A stretch of DNA of 64,000 bases. Source: Enterobacter asburiae (lineage in GTDB: Bacteria > Pseudomonadota > Gammaproteobacteria > Enterobacterales > Enterobacteriaceae). Positions 8,947 to 18,702 of this stretch are shown here, one piece after another. Every line of letters starts with the position of its first letter. The stretch's first letter is position 1. Below the pieces are notes generated by a model. The model had not been told where the DNA came from. It saw only the letters and a list, made by a program, of their open reading frames with translations, and did no database searches. Position numbers and translations under genes: made by a program. The stretch is from positions 1-64,000 of the forward strand of contig NZ_JAKCMV010000043.1 in the NCBI RefSeq assembly GCF_021440515.1, in the 5' to 3' direction.

Positions 8947-9720
8947 ATGAAATTACGCGCGTTAATTGTCGGCCTGGGATTGCTGTCTACGTTTTCCTCT
9001 TTTGCGGCCACGGAACTGCGTTACGGCGTAGAAGCGGAATATCCACCGTTTGAAAGCCGCAATGCCGCGGGCGAACTGGAAGGGTTCGACATTGAGCTGG
9101 GCAATGCGATTTGCAAAGCCGCCGAGCTGAAATGCAGCTGGGTTGAAACCTCGTTTGATGCACTCATCCCGGGGCTGGTGGCGAAGAAGTTTGATGCGAT
9201 CAACTCGGCGATGAACATCACTGAACAGCGCAGCAAGAGCATCGACTTTACCCAGCCGATCTACCGCATTCCGTCGCAGCTGGTGGGAAAAGCGGGCAGT
9301 GCGGTCGAGGCCACGCCTGAAGGGCTAAAGGGGAAAACCATCGGCGTGTTGCAGGGCTCTATTCAGGAAACCTACGCCAAAGAGCACTGGGAAAAGCACG
9401 GTGTCACCGTGGTGTCGTATAAAGATCAGAATATGGCATGGGGTGACCTGCTGAATGGCCGTATCGACGCCTCGCTGGTGATGTCCGCGGCCGGGCAGGC
9501 AGGGTTCCTCAGCAAGCCGCAGGGGAAAGGGTTTGGCTTTATTGGCAAACCGGTGTCTGACGATACAATCCTCGGCAGCGGTATTGGTTTTGGGCTGCGA
9601 AAAGGGGATGAGGCCACCAAAAAGCAGCTTGATGCCGCCATTGATAAAGTACGTGCCGACGGCACGATCGCAAAACTCGCTGATAAGTACTTCCCGGGTA
9701 TCGATGTCAGCGTAAAATAA
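8947..9720 (+). CDS. Periplasmic amino-acid-binding protein (ArgT/HisJ-like ABC transporter component)
   Basis: Solute-binding protein of the polar amino acid family, 257 aa, with a Sec signal peptide (about residues 1-20, ending at FAA). The family signature is GFDIELGNAIC near residue 50. AAGGAG sits 7 nt before the chosen ATG, and an in-frame upstream extension lacks a ribosome site. There is no permease or ATPase gene beside it, so it must share a membrane complex with another transporter, as ArgT and HisJ do. It lies 10 nt after an aminotransferase gene, which suggests uptake and transamination of the same amino acid. A basic amino acid is plausible from the family, but the ligand is not proven. 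Confidence 0.87.
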   Translation: MKLRALIVGLGLLSTFSSFAATELRYGVEAEYPPFESRNAAGELEGFDIELGNAICKAAELKCSWVETSFDALIPGLVAKKFDAINSAMNITEQRSKSIDFTQPIYRIPSQLVGKAGSAVEATPEGLKGKTIGVLQGSIQETYAKEHWEKHGVTVVSYKDQNMAWGDLLNGRIDASLVMSAAGQAGFLSKPQGKGFGFIGKPVSDDTILGSGIGFGLRKGDEATKKQLDAAIDKVRADGTIAKLADKYFPGIDVSVK

Positions 9721-9730
9721 CCGCCTCGTT

Positions 9731-9762
9731 AGCCCCGGTGATTGATGTGCTGGGGCTCTTTT
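9731..9762 (+). terminator. Intrinsic terminator after the amino-acid-binding protein
   Basis: AGCCCC (9731-9736) pairs with GGGGCT (9752-9757) and is followed by CTTTTAT, 11 bp after the stop codon of the binding protein. Confidence 0.7.
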
Positions 9763-9947
9763 ATACCTATCTTTACACCATTTTCAGTCCGTTCCGGTCG
9801 ACAGAAAATATTTCTCGGTTTGTTCAGATTATCACCCGCCAACAATTGGATTCTTAACCGTTTTTGATTAGGCTGTGCGTTCTTTCTTGCCGTCATTTCG
9901 CTGCGCGCGAAACTCATTCACACGACCATAAGGACGTTTTTCCAGGC

Positions 9948-11603
9948 ATGAATCGCAGACGTTTTCTAAAAGGCTCGCTGGCAATGGCAGCCCTGAGCGG
10001 CACTTCTGGCCTTGCTTCCCTGTTTTCTCAGGCAGCATTCGCTGCTGATTCCGATATCGCTGACGGTCAGAGCCGTCGTTTTGACTTCAGCGTACTGCAA
10101 TCGATGGCCCATGACCTGGCGAAAACCCCGTGGGGCGGCGCGCCGCGTCCTCTGCCGGACACGCTGGCGACCATGACGCCGCAGGCCTATAACGCCATTC
10201 GCTACGATGAAAAACAGTCCCTGTGGAACAACGTTGAAGACCGTCAGCTGGACGTGCAGTTCTTCCATATGGGGATGGGGTTCCGTCGTCGCGTGCGCAT
10301 GTTCTCGCGGGATTCGGCCACCTCCCAGGCGCGTGAAATTCACTTCCGCCCTGAGCTGTTCAGCTATGGCGAAACTAACGTCGATACTAAACAGCTGGAA
10401 GGGCAAAGCGATCTTGGGTTTGCGGGCTTCCGCGTTTTCAAAGCGCCTGAGCTGGCGCGTCGCGATATTGTTTCTTTCCTCGGCGCGAGCTATTTCCGCG
10501 CGGTGGACGACACCTATCAGTACGGCCTGTCCGCACGCGGTCTGGCGGTAGATACCTTCACCGACACGCCGGAAGAGTTCCCGGACTTCACCGCGTTCTG
10601 GTTTGAGACCGTCAAGCCTGGCGATACCACCTTTACCGTCTACACGCTGCTGGACAGCCCGAGCATTACGGGCGCCTACAAGTTTGTGATCCACTGCGAG
10701 AAGAGCCAGGTGATCATGGAGGTGGAAAACCACCTCTACGCGCGTAAGAACATCAAACAGCTGGGCATTTCGCCGATGACCAGTATGTTCAGCTGCGGCA
10801 ACAACGAACGCCGCATGTGCGACACCATCCACCCGCAGATCCACGACTCCGACCGTCTGGCCATGTGGCGCGGCAACGGCGAGTGGATCTGCCGTCCGCT
10901 GAACAACCCGCAGAAGTTGCAGTTCAACGCGTACCAGGACAAAAACCCGAAAGGCTTTGGGCTGTTGCAGCTTGACCGCGACTTCTCGCACTATCAGGAC
11001 ATTATGGGCTGGTACAACAAACGCCCGAGCCTGTGGGTCGAGCCGCGCAATAACTGGGGCAAAGGGGCGGTCAGCCTGATGGAGATCCCGACCACGGGTG
11101 AAACCCTGGATAACGTGGTCTGCTTCTGGCAGCCCGAAAAGCCGGTTGAAGCGGGCGACGAGCTGGAGTTCAAATACCGCCTCTACTGGAGCGCGCAGCC
11201 GCCGGTGCGTTCACCGCTGGCCAACGTCTACGCGACCCGCACCGGCATGGGCGGCTTCCCGGAAGGCTGGGCGCCGGGCGAAAACTACCCGAAAGTCTGG
11301 GCGCGTCGTTTTGCCATTGATTTTGTGGGCGGCGATCTGAAAGCGGCGGCACCGAAGGGCATTGAGCCGGTGATCACCCTGTCCAGCGGGGAGGCGAAGC
11401 AGGTTGAGATCCTCTACGTCGAGCCGTTTGACGGTTACCGCATCCAGTTCGACTGGTATCCGACCTCGGACTCCACGGAGCCGGTGGACATGCGTATGTT
11501 CCTGCGCTGCCAGGGGGATGCCATCAGCGAAACCTGGCTGTATCAGTATTTCCCGCCAGCGCCGGATAAACGTAATTACGTTGACGACCGCATAATGCGC
11601 TAA
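9948..11603 (+). CDS. opgD: Glucans biosynthesis protein D (periplasmic, Tat-exported)
   Basis: OpgD/MdoD, 551 aa, the length of the E. coli protein. It shapes the backbone of osmoregulated periplasmic glucans together with OpgG and OpgH. A Tat signal is visible at the N-terminus (RRRFLKG then a hydrophobic stretch ending about residue 33, AFA-AD). The rest is the OpgD/OpgG family domain, for example [17 protein letters not shown] and the C-terminal [10 protein letters not shown] region. The start at 9948 is the only one that puts the twin-arginine motif at the N-terminus and it matches E. coli. In E. coli ydcH lies between opgD and rimL; here only 45 bp separate them. Confidence 0.96.
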   Translation: MNRRRFLKGSLAMAALSGTSGLASLFSQAAFAADSDIADGQSRRFDFSVLQSMAHDLAKTPWGGAPRPLPDTLATMTPQAYNAIRYDEKQSLWNNVEDRQLDVQFFHMGMGFRRRVRMFSRDSATSQAREIHFRPELFSYGETNVDTKQLEGQSDLGFAGFRVFKAPELARRDIVSFLGASYFRAVDDTYQYGLSARGLAVDTFTDTPEEFPDFTAFWFETVKPGDTTFTVYTLLDSPSITGAYKFVIHCEKSQVIMEVENHLYARKNIKQLGISPMTSMFSCGNNERRMCDTIHPQIHDSDRLAMWRGNGEWICRPLNNPQKLQFNAYQDKNPKGFGLLQLDRDFSHYQDIMGWYNKRPSLWVEPRNNWGKGAVSLMEIPTTGETLDNVVCFWQPEKPVEAGDELEFKYRLYWSAQPPVRSPLANVYATRTGMGGFPEGWAPGENYPKVWARRFAIDFVGGDLKAAAPKGIEPVITLSSGEAKQVEILYVEPFDGYRIQFDWYPTSDSTEPVDMRMFLRCQGDAISETWLYQYFPPAPDKRNYVDDRIMR

Positions 11604-11612
11604 CGATCGAGA

Positions 11613-11645
11613 CCCTCTCCTTTGGGGAGAGGGTTAGGGTGAGAG
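11613..11645. repeat. Short palindromic repeat, copy 1 (overlaps the rimL ribosome site)
   Basis: CCCTCTCC (11613-11620) pairs with GGAGAGGG (11626-11633) and is followed by TTAGGGTGAGAG. A second copy with the same palindrome plus TTAGGGTGAG tail is at 22455-22490. The tail supplies GAGAGG (11641-11646), which works as the Shine-Dalgarno of rimL. Confidence 0.8.
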
Positions 11646-11648
11646 GCA

Positions 11649-12197
11649 ATGACCGTAGCAAACTCCGAAATCATCCCGGTATCTGACGCTATCGAACTGC
11701 GCGCCGTGGATGAGCGCTATACCGCCGACCTGCATAATCTGGTCATTAAAAACAAAGCCTGGCTGCAAACCGCGTTTGACTGGATCCAGCACATTGGTAC
11801 AGAGGACGACACCCGGCGCAATATCCAGAGCAACCAGATGCTGCACCTGCGCGGTTACTCGAAAATGTTTCTGATATTTCAGGATGAAAGCCTGGTCGGC
11901 GTGCTGTCCTTTAACGCCATCGAACCCGCGAATAAAACGGGCTACATCGGCTACTGGCTGGACGAAGAACAGCAGGGCAAGGGGATTATTTCCCGGTCGC
12001 TCCAGGCCTTTATGCGCTACTACGTGGACGCCGGGATCGTTCGTCGCTTCGTGATCAAATGCCGGATGCACAACGCCAGCAGCAACCGGGTGGCGGTGCG
12101 CAACGGCTTTACGCTGGAAGGGTGCCTGCGCGAGGCGGAGTACCTTAATGGCCGTTTTGACGACGTAAATCTCTACGCCAGAATTTTCAGCCTATAG
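11649..12197 (+). CDS. rimL: Ribosomal protein bL12 serine N-acetyltransferase
   Basis: GNAT-fold enzyme of 182 aa that acetylates the N-terminal serine of ribosomal protein L12, converting it to L7. Characteristic stretches are [30 protein letters not shown] (acetyl-CoA binding) and [17 protein letters not shown]. It aligns with E. coli RimL along its whole length with a few extra N-terminal residues. The ribosome site GAGAGG falls inside a short palindromic repeat. Gene order opgD-rimL-ydcK is as in E. coli apart from the missing ydcH. Its end overlaps convergent ydcK by 6 bp. Confidence 0.93.
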   Translation: MTVANSEIIPVSDAIELRAVDERYTADLHNLVIKNKAWLQTAFDWIQHIGTEDDTRRNIQSNQMLHLRGYSKMFLIFQDESLVGVLSFNAIEPANKTGYIGYWLDEEQQGKGIISRSLQAFMRYYVDAGIVRRFVIKCRMHNASSNRVAVRNGFTLEGCLREAEYLNGRFDDVNLYARIFSL

Positions 12198-13172
12198 CGC
12201 GCCGAGCAGCGGGGTGCGGATCACCCGCTGATTGCCGTTAATCACCTTTTCACCGCGCAGGTGGATATTCTCGCCGTCAAAGGCCTCGATAACCGCATCG
12301 TCGGTAATTTCAATTCGATGCTCGATTAGCACATCCCCGCTGATGCGCGCGCGCCCCTGTATGACCACCCGGTCATCAACCATAATCGGCCCGCCGCGCA
12401 GCCACGCCTGGCCGCCAATCAGGACGTGATGCTTGATCACGCAGTTGCCCTCGACAACCGCGTTTTCCGCCACCTGCGAGCTGTAGCGCAGGGTGGGGAT
12501 GGCATCGTCCTCTTTTCCGGCAATCAGCCGGGCGCTGCCGTAGACTTTTGCGCAGTCGCAGACCCAGACGTTGTTCAGGTCGTTGCCCTCCAGGATCGCG
12601 CGATCGAAGACCTCGGCGCGGTGCTCAATAAAGGCGAAATTCACCAGCGCGTCGCCGTGGATTTGCGCCTGATGCACCACCCGCGACTGGCTTACGGTGG
12701 CGTTACCGTATATCTGCAAAATCTGTTCGCGATCCGGCGTGAGTCCCTTAGCGGCGATCACCTGAGAGTTATGGAGCACGCGGGCGTTGCCAAAAATATG
12801 GCACTCACCGCGCACCGCGGAATGCTGGATGGTGACGTTGTCACTTATCCGTGCGCCGTGGCTGATGTCCGACCCGTCAATCCAGCATTCGCCGCCGATC
12901 GAGGCGTGGTGGCTTATCACGCAGGGCTGGGTGATCCGCGCGTTGCCCTGCACCCGAGCGCGGGCAAACGCCACGCTGTTTTCGTCGTAGAGCCAGCAGT
13001 TGCCCTCCTGGGAAAGGACGCTTTCGTCGTCAACCCAGCCGCCTTTTGTTCCGCTGCTGACATCGTTAAAATCCGCAGTGGCGACAATTTGCCGCAGCGC
13101 GGTGGTGTGCTTGTTTTCACCGTCTTGCCAGTGCCACAGGCGGGTTTCATCCCCGAGTCGATACTTTTTCAT
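12192..13172 (-). CDS. ydcK: Conserved protein YdcK (left-handed beta-helix repeat)
   Basis: Protein of 326 aa, the same length as E. coli YdcK, function unknown. Many imperfect hexapeptide-like repeats (for example [48 protein letters not shown]) predict a left-handed beta-helix like that of bacterial acyltransferases, but no catalytic signature is evident. The start at 13172 gives MKKYRLGDE, which matches the E. coli N-terminus; the frame remains open for 35 codons upstream without support. It converges on rimL and is divergent from tehA with a gap of 122 bp. Confidence 0.92.
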   Translation of the reverse strand: MKKYRLGDETRLWHWQDGENKHTTALRQIVATADFNDVSSGTKGGWVDDESVLSQEGNCWLYDENSVAFARARVQGNARITQPCVISHHASIGGECWIDGSDISHGARISDNVTIQHSAVRGECHIFGNARVLHNSQVIAAKGLTPDREQILQIYGNATVSQSRVVHQAQIHGDALVNFAFIEHRAEVFDRAILEGNDLNNVWVCDCAKVYGSARLIAGKEDDAIPTLRYSSQVAENAVVEGNCVIKHHVLIGGQAWLRGGPIMVDDRVVIQGRARISGDVLIEHRIEITDDAVIEAFDGENIHLRGEKVINGNQRVIRTPLLGAL

Positions 13173-13294
13173 CACGTTTTCTCTGATAAGCGTCTTCACT
13201 AAACGTAGCAAACTTTTGGCTTTTCGAAACGCTGGCGCTCGTGGCGGAAACCTCTTAAAATGGCATTTAAAATACATTTTAAAATATCAAATAA

Positions 13295-14299
13295 ATGCAC
13301 AAACTTAACAAAAGCGAGCAGGCCCTCAACTTACCCTCTGGCTACTTCGGTATGGTGCTGGGAATTATCGGGATGGGGTTTGCCTGGCGCTACGCCAGCA
13401 CGCTCTGGCCGGTGACGCGCTGGCCGGGGGATATTCTGGTCGCGCTGGCGGTCGCTATCTGGTTTTTACTTACCCTGGCCTTTATTACGCGCGCGATCCG
13501 CTTCCCGCGCAGCGTGCTGGCGGAGATGCGCCATCCGGTGATGAGCAGTTTTGTGAGCCTGTTTCCCGCCACCACCATGCTGGTGTCGATTGGTTTTGTT
13601 CCCTGGTGTCGCCCGCTATCGCTGGTGCTGTTTGCCGCAGGCGTGGTGATGCAGCTTGGCTACGCGGCCTGGCAGAGCGCCGGGCTGTGGCGGGGTAAAC
13701 ACCCGCAGGAGGCGACCACGCCGGGGCTCTATCTGCCGACGGTGGCGAATAATTTCATCAGCGCGATGGTCTGCGGCGCGCTGGGGTTTACCGATGCCGG
13801 GCTGGTGTTTTTAGGCGCGGGCGTTTTCTCCTGGCTGAGTCTCGAACCGGTGATTTTACAGCGCCTGCGCAGCGCCGGGGAGCTGCCGTCCGCGCTGCGC
13901 ACCTCGCTTGGGATCCAGCTTGCCCCCGCGCTGGTGGCCTGTAGCGCCTGGTTTAGCGTCAACGGCGGCGAGGCGGACACCTTCGCCAAAATGCTTTTTG
14001 GCTACGGCCTGCTTCAGCTGCTGTTTATGCTGCGCCTGATGCCGTGGTATCTGTCGCAGCCGTTTAACGCGTCGTTCTGGAGCTTCTCGTTCGGGGTTTC
14101 CGCGCTGGCAACCACCGGCCTGCATCTGGGGCACAGCAGCCCGTCGGGCTTCTTTCACGCGATCGCCATTCCGCTGTTTATTTTTACCAATATCATCATT
14201 GCGCTGCTGCTGGTGCGAACCGCTGTCCTGCTGATGCAGGGCAAACTGCTGGTTCGCACGGATAAGGCGCTGCTTATGCTTCCTGAGGAAAAACAATGA
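13295..14299 (+). CDS. tehA: Tellurite resistance/dicarboxylate transporter family protein TehA
   Basis: Inner-membrane protein of 334 aa with about ten helices, a member of the TDT/SLAC1 anion-channel family. E. coli TehA contributes to tellurite resistance when expressed with TehB. Family features are [18 protein letters not shown] at the N-terminus, [15 protein letters not shown] in the middle and [18 protein letters not shown] near residue 250. Its last four bases (ATGA) overlap the start of tehB, which suggests translational coupling. The order ydcK-tehA-tehB is that of E. coli. Confidence 0.95.
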   Translation: MHKLNKSEQALNLPSGYFGMVLGIIGMGFAWRYASTLWPVTRWPGDILVALAVAIWFLLTLAFITRAIRFPRSVLAEMRHPVMSSFVSLFPATTMLVSIGFVPWCRPLSLVLFAAGVVMQLGYAAWQSAGLWRGKHPQEATTPGLYLPTVANNFISAMVCGALGFTDAGLVFLGAGVFSWLSLEPVILQRLRSAGELPSALRTSLGIQLAPALVACSAWFSVNGGEADTFAKMLFGYGLLQLLFMLRLMPWYLSQPFNASFWSFSFGVSALATTGLHLGHSSPSGFFHAIAIPLFIFTNIIIALLLVRTAVLLMQGKLLVRTDKALLMLPEEKQ

Positions 14300-14889
14300 C
14301 CGTTGATGAGAACTACTTCACCGATAAATATGGCCTGACCCGCACCCACTCTGAGGTGCTGTACAGCGCCGGGATCGTTAAGCCGGGAAAAACGCTGGAT
14401 CTGGGCTGTGGCAATGGCCGTAACAGCCTCTATTTAGCGGCGAACGGCTTTGACGTGACCGCGTGGGATAAAAACGCGATGAGCATCGACAATATCGAGC
14501 GCATCAAGGCGGCGGAAGGGATCGAAAACCTCCAGGCGGCAATAAAAGATCTCAACAGCCTGAGCTTTGACGGGGAGTACGATTTTATTCTCTCTACCGT
14601 GGTGCTGATGTTCCTGGAGGCGAAAACCATCCCTGGTCTTATCGCCAATATGCAGCGCTGCACGACGCCGGGCGGCTACAACCTGATTGTGGCGGCGATG
14701 GATACCCCGGATTACCCGTGTACGGTGGGCTTCCCGTTTGCCTTCAAACAGGGCGAACTGAGCCACTACTACGAAGGCTGGGAGCTGCTCAAGTACAACG
14801 AAGAGGTCGGTGAGCTGCACCGCACCGACGCCAACGGCAACCGCATTAAGCTGCGTTTTGCCACTATGCTGGCCCGCAAACCGGCCTAA
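14296..14889 (+). CDS. tehB: Tellurite methyltransferase TehB
   Basis: SAM-dependent methyltransferase of 197 aa that detoxifies tellurite, and probably selenite, by methylation in the cytosol. Motif I is [15 protein letters not shown] at about residues 33-47, and the N-terminus carries the TehB-typical [15 protein letters not shown]. The start codon overlaps the tehA stop by four bases. Its end overlaps the convergent peptidase gene by four bases. In E. coli ydcL comes next; here a peptidase and a peptide-binding protein intervene. Confidence 0.95.
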   Translation: MTVDENYFTDKYGLTRTHSEVLYSAGIVKPGKTLDLGCGNGRNSLYLAANGFDVTAWDKNAMSIDNIERIKAAEGIENLQAAIKDLNSLSFDGEYDFILSTVVLMFLEAKTIPGLIANMQRCTTPGGYNLIVAAMDTPDYPCTVGFPFAFKQGELSHYYEGWELLKYNEEVGELHRTDANGNRIKLRFATMLARKPA

Positions 14890-16115
14890 CGCGCCGCCAG
14901 CAGGCAGAGTTGCAGGGCGGTGTTGTAAGAGGCCTCGAACGACGACAGCGGTAAAAACTCAAACTTCGAGTGGAAGTTGTGCGCGCCGGTGAAGAAGTTC
15001 GGGGTCAGCAGCCCTTTGGCGGACAGGGCTGCACCGTCCGTGCCGCCGCGCATCGGGGTTGGTTTCGGCGTGATGCCTAAGGATTCCATCGCCGTGAACA
15101 TCAAATCGATGGCGCGGCGATCTTCCCCAATCGCGTTGCTGATATTGCTGTAGGTATCTTCGATGTGGAACGTAACGCTGGCCGTCGGATGCTGGTCGGC
15201 TATCTTTTTCGCCACGTCGGCGATCTGCTGCTTACGGGCGGCGAAGCTAACTTTGTCAAAGTCGCGGATATTGGCCTTCAGCACGGCCTCGTTTTGCCCG
15301 GCCTGCATACCGTTAAACCAGATATACCCCTCGCGGCCTTCGGTGCATTCCGGCGTTTGCTGGCGATCGAAATGGCCTATAAAGTCGGTTGCCATCAGCA
15401 GCGGATTCACCAGCACCCCTTTGGCCGACATCGGGTGGGCGGTCACCCCGGTAAAGCGGATTTCCGCCGCCGCCGCGTTGAAGTTCTCGTAGACGATTTC
15501 GCCCAGCTCGCAGCAGTCGATGGTCCAGGCAAAGTCGACGTCGAAGCGCTTAAGATCCAGCGCTTTTGCCCCGTTCAGGCCGATCTCTTCATCAGGCACA
15601 AAGGCCACCACAATGTCCCCGTGCTGGTGCGCTGCGGTGAGGTTTTCCAGCACCGTCATGACCACGGTCACCGCCGCTTTATTATCTGCGCCTAATACGC
15701 TGGTTCCGTCGCTGAAAATAATCTCTTCATTGGGATAAGCCAAAATTTCCGGGTGCTCTTTTACGCGTAACCAGACGTCCTGTTCTTTATTAAGACAGAG
15801 GTCTTCTCCGGCAAACGTTAATATTTGTGGATGAATATCCGGTGATAAACCCACGTCAACGGTATCAATATGGGTAATAAATCCAATCCTCGGCGCGCCC
15901 GGCACATTCCCTTTTTTTACCGCCGTCACCGTCGCAAATTCATCAATCACGATATCGTCTAAACCCAGCTGCGACAGCTCCTGCGCCAGCTCTCGCGCCA
16001 TGTCGTGCTGGCCCGGCGTAGAGGGCAGGGTTTTCACCTTAGGATCGCTCTGGCTGGTGATGGCGAGGTAGCGGAAAAAGCGTTGGGTTAATTGTCTGGA
16101 AAGATCTGAAGCCAT
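14886..16115 (-). CDS. Peptidase T-like tripeptide aminopeptidase (M20B)
   Basis: Zinc metallopeptidase of 409 aa, about the length of E. coli PepT. Visible M20 motifs are HIDTVD (about 80, first metal ligand), the bridging Asp in GADNKAAV (near 142), the general base PDEEIGL (about 175) and GGTDGAALS near 350. AGAAGGAATCACT precedes the chosen ATG at 16115. PepT proper lies elsewhere in the E. coli chromosome, so this may be a second copy and I leave the symbol blank. It is divergent from a DppA-like binding protein with 113 bp between starts, so the pair probably serves peptide uptake and cleavage. Confidence 0.9.
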   Translation of the reverse strand: MASDLSRQLTQRFFRYLAITSQSDPKVKTLPSTPGQHDMARELAQELSQLGLDDIVIDEFATVTAVKKGNVPGAPRIGFITHIDTVDVGLSPDIHPQILTFAGEDLCLNKEQDVWLRVKEHPEILAYPNEEIIFSDGTSVLGADNKAAVTVVMTVLENLTAAHQHGDIVVAFVPDEEIGLNGAKALDLKRFDVDFAWTIDCCELGEIVYENFNAAAAEIRFTGVTAHPMSAKGVLVNPLLMATDFIGHFDRQQTPECTEGREGYIWFNGMQAGQNEAVLKANIRDFDKVSFAARKQQIADVAKKIADQHPTASVTFHIEDTYSNISNAIGEDRRAIDLMFTAMESLGITPKPTPMRGGTDGAALSAKGLLTPNFFTGAHNFHSKFEFLPLSSFEASYNTALQLCLLAAR

Positions 16116-16228
16116 AGTGATTCCTTCTTTATTCGTTTTATCAGGTGTTTGCGATATCACTTTAATGTTATTTATGGGTTGGCAACAATATTTAATTAGC
16201 CGTCGAATTAAAAAGACAGGAATAAAAA

Positions 16229-17824
16229 ATGAAAAGCAAACTCACAATATTCACGCTGGCGATGGCGGCGCTGACGGTCAGTTCTGCCGTGAGTGCCAAA
16301 ACGCTGGTGTATTGCTCCGAAGGATCGCCGGAGAACTTCAATCCTCAGTTATATACCTCCGGGACCAGCGTGGACGCCAGCGCGGTGCCGGTCTATAACC
16401 GGCTGGTAGATTTCAAACCCGGCACCACCGAGCTGGTGCCGAGCCTGGCGGAAAGCTGGGACGTGAGCGAGGATGGCAAGGTCTATACCTTCCACCTGCG
16501 CAAAGGGGTGAAGTTCCAGAGCAACAAGATCTTCAAACCCACGCGCGACTTTAACGCCGACGACGTGATTTTCTCGTTTATGCGCCAGAAAGACGTCAAT
16601 CATCCGTACCACAATGTCTCCAACGGCAGCTATTCGAACTTCGAAAGCCTGGAGTTTGGCAGCCTGATTACCGCTATCGATAAGGTGGACGACCATACGG
16701 TACGCTTCACGCTTGCGCACCCGGAAGCGCCGTTTGTGGCCGATCTGGCATGGTATTTTGCCTCGATCCTCTCGGCGGAGTATGCCGACGCGATGCTTAA
16801 GGCCGGTACGCCGGAGAAGGTGGATATGGAGCCCGTAGGTACAGGGCCGTTCAGGCTGGCGCAGTATCAGAAGGATTCCCGCATTCTGTTTACCGCCTTC
16901 CCGGAGTACTGGCAGGGCAAATCGAAGCTGGATCGTCTGGTGTTTACCATTACCCCTGACGCGTCGGTGCGCTTTGCGAAGGTCGAGAAAAACGAATGTC
17001 AGGTAATGCCGTTCCCAAACCCGGCCGATCTGCCGCGTATGAAGGCCAATAAAGATATCAACCTGATGAGCAAAGCGGGGCTGAACACCGGATTCCTGGC
17101 CTTCAACACGCAAAAACCGCCGCTCGACAACGTGAAGGTGCGTCAGGCGCTGGCGATGGCGATCAATAAACCGGCGATTATCGATGCGGTGTTCCACGGT
17201 ACGGGCACGGCGGCGAAAAACCTGCTGCCGCCGGGCGTCTGGAGCGCGGACAGCGAGCTGAAAGATTACGACTACACGCCGGAGAAGGCCAAAGCGCTGC
17301 TCAAAGAGGCGGGATTCGCCAACGGTGTGACTATTGAGCTGTGGGCGATGCCGGTGCAGCGTCCGTATAACCCGAATGCAAAACGCATGGCGGAGATGAT
17401 TCAGGCGGACTGGGCGAAAATCGGCGTGCAGACCAAAATCGTCACCTACGAGTGGGGCGAGTATCTCAAGCGGGTGAAGGGGGGCGAACACCAGGCGGCG
17501 CTGATGGGCTGGACCACGGCCACGGGCGATCCGGATAACTTCTTCGGTCCGCTTTTTACCTGTACCTCCGCGAACGGCGGGTCAAACTCGGCGAAATGGT
17601 GCTATAAACCGTTCGATAAAATCATCGCTGAGGCGAAATCAATAACCGATCGCGATAAGCGCGTGGCGCTGTACAAAGAGGCGCAGCAGATGATGCACGA
17701 TCAAATGCCTGCGGTGATGATCGCCCACTCGACCATTTTTGAACCGGTTCGCAAAGAGGTAACGGGTTACGAAATTGATCCGTTTGGCAAACATCTGTTC
17801 TGGCAGGTGGATATCAAAGAGTAA
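16229..17824 (+). CDS. DppA-like periplasmic peptide-binding protein
   Basis: Family 5 extracellular solute-binding protein, 531 aa, close to DppA in length and sequence. A Sec signal peptide ends near residue 23 (VSA-KTLVYCSEG). The signature region AESWDVSEDGKVYTFHLRKGVKF is at about 75-97, and GFLAFNTQKPPLDNVKVRQA at about 288-307 is typical of dipeptide and haem-binding DppA proteins. AGGA precedes the ATG. No permease or ATPase follows, so it is an orphan that would need to use the Dpp or a similar translocator. It is divergent from the PepT-like gene, and a terminator follows directly. Confidence 0.9.
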   Translation: MKSKLTIFTLAMAALTVSSAVSAKTLVYCSEGSPENFNPQLYTSGTSVDASAVPVYNRLVDFKPGTTELVPSLAESWDVSEDGKVYTFHLRKGVKFQSNKIFKPTRDFNADDVIFSFMRQKDVNHPYHNVSNGSYSNFESLEFGSLITAIDKVDDHTVRFTLAHPEAPFVADLAWYFASILSAEYADAMLKAGTPEKVDMEPVGTGPFRLAQYQKDSRILFTAFPEYWQGKSKLDRLVFTITPDASVRFAKVEKNECQVMPFPNPADLPRMKANKDINLMSKAGLNTGFLAFNTQKPPLDNVKVRQALAMAINKPAIIDAVFHGTGTAAKNLLPPGVWSADSELKDYDYTPEKAKALLKEAGFANGVTIELWAMPVQRPYNPNAKRMAEMIQADWAKIGVQTKIVTYEWGEYLKRVKGGEHQAALMGWTTATGDPDNFFGPLFTCTSANGGSNSAKWCYKPFDKIIAEAKSITDRDKRVALYKEAQQMMHDQMPAVMIAHSTIFEPVRKEVTGYEIDPFGKHLFWQVDIKE

Positions 17825-17831
17825 TTTCTTC

Positions 17832-17858
17832 TGCCCGGCGTGAGTCGGGCAACTTTTT
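17832..17858 (+). terminator. Intrinsic terminator after the DppA-like gene
   Basis: TGCCCG (17832-17837) pairs with CGGGCA (17846-17851), followed by a run of five T, 8 bp after the stop codon. Confidence 0.85.
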
Positions 17859-17957
17859 CGCAATTTGTGCTCTCTACGCCATTTTTTGTCACACTCGCGA
17901 CGACGATCTTTTGCTATAACTTCAACTGCATACTTGCAGATAACATGGAATACCATC

Positions 17958-18632
17958 ATGCGTACTCAAACTTTATTTAAAGTTGCAGTGCTTTCTGGTC
18001 TGTTGGCGTTGGCGGGCTGTTCTTCAAAAGTCGCCGCGCCTGAACAGTACTCAGGCTTTTTAAAAGATTATTCTGGCTTGCAGCAAACCACCTCAGCGAC
18101 GGGCAAACCCACGCTGCGCTGGGTAGATCCTTCCTATAACGAAGCGAATTACGACAGTATCCTGTGGACGCCAATCACCTATTATCCAGCGCCAAAACCA
18201 ACCACACAGATTGGTCAAAAAACGCTGGATGAGCTTCTGAACTACACCAATACCAAAATGAAAACGGCCATTGGTCAGCGTAAACCGGTGGTGAGTACGC
18301 CGGGCAAACACAGCCTGATCTTCCGTGGTGCTATTACGGGTGTCAGCTCGCAGAAAGAGGGGCTCCAGTTCTATGAAGTGGTTCCCGTTGCGCTGGTTGT
18401 CGCAGGTACGCAGATGGCGACCGGTCACCGTACGATGGACACACACCTGTTCTTTGAAGGCGAGCTGATTGATTCGGCGACCAACAAGCCGGTCATGAAG
18501 GTCGTGCGTAAGGGTGAAGGCAAAGAGCTGGCGAATGAAAATACGCCGATGGGCTTTGCGACGCTTAAGCAGGTTGTTGATGACATGGCGACCGATGCCA
18601 CCATGTTTGATGTGCATCAGACCGCGAAGTAA
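17958..18632 (+). CDS. ydcL: DUF3313 lipoprotein YdcL
   Basis: Predicted outer-membrane or periplasmic lipoprotein of 224 aa, function unknown. The N-terminal signal ends in the lipobox LALAGC with the acylated Cys at residue 21, which also fixes the start at 17958. The rest is a DUF3313 domain (QYSGFLKDYSGL, YDSILWTPITYYPAP). It matches E. coli YdcL (222 aa). A REP sequence follows the stop. In E. coli ydcL directly follows tehB, so the peptidase/binding-protein pair is an insertion between them or a loss in E. coli. Confidence 0.94.
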   Translation: MRTQTLFKVAVLSGLLALAGCSSKVAAPEQYSGFLKDYSGLQQTTSATGKPTLRWVDPSYNEANYDSILWTPITYYPAPKPTTQIGQKTLDELLNYTNTKMKTAIGQRKPVVSTPGKHSLIFRGAITGVSSQKEGLQFYEVVPVALVVAGTQMATGHRTMDTHLFFEGELIDSATNKPVMKVVRKGEGKELANENTPMGFATLKQVVDDMATDATMFDVHQTAK

Positions 18633-18639
18633 GTAAAAA

Positions 18640-18690
18640 GCCGGGTGGCGCTTACGCTTATCCGGCCTACAAATGGCTCTGACACCCGGC
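18640..18690. repeat. REP element
   Basis: GCCGGGTGGCGCTTACGCTT with the downstream TATCCGGCCTAC (18640-18670) is a typical enterobacterial REP unit. GCCGGGTG at 18640-18647 can also pair with CACCCGGC at 18683-18690. It lies between the converging ydcL and exporter genes. Confidence 0.9.
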
Positions 18691-18702
18691 TTATTTATCG
18701 CA

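Noticed and set aside
16349..17491. A 380-codon open frame opposite the DppA-like gene
   Set aside because: No domain or ribosome site; the sense gene has a signal peptide and family motifs along its length.
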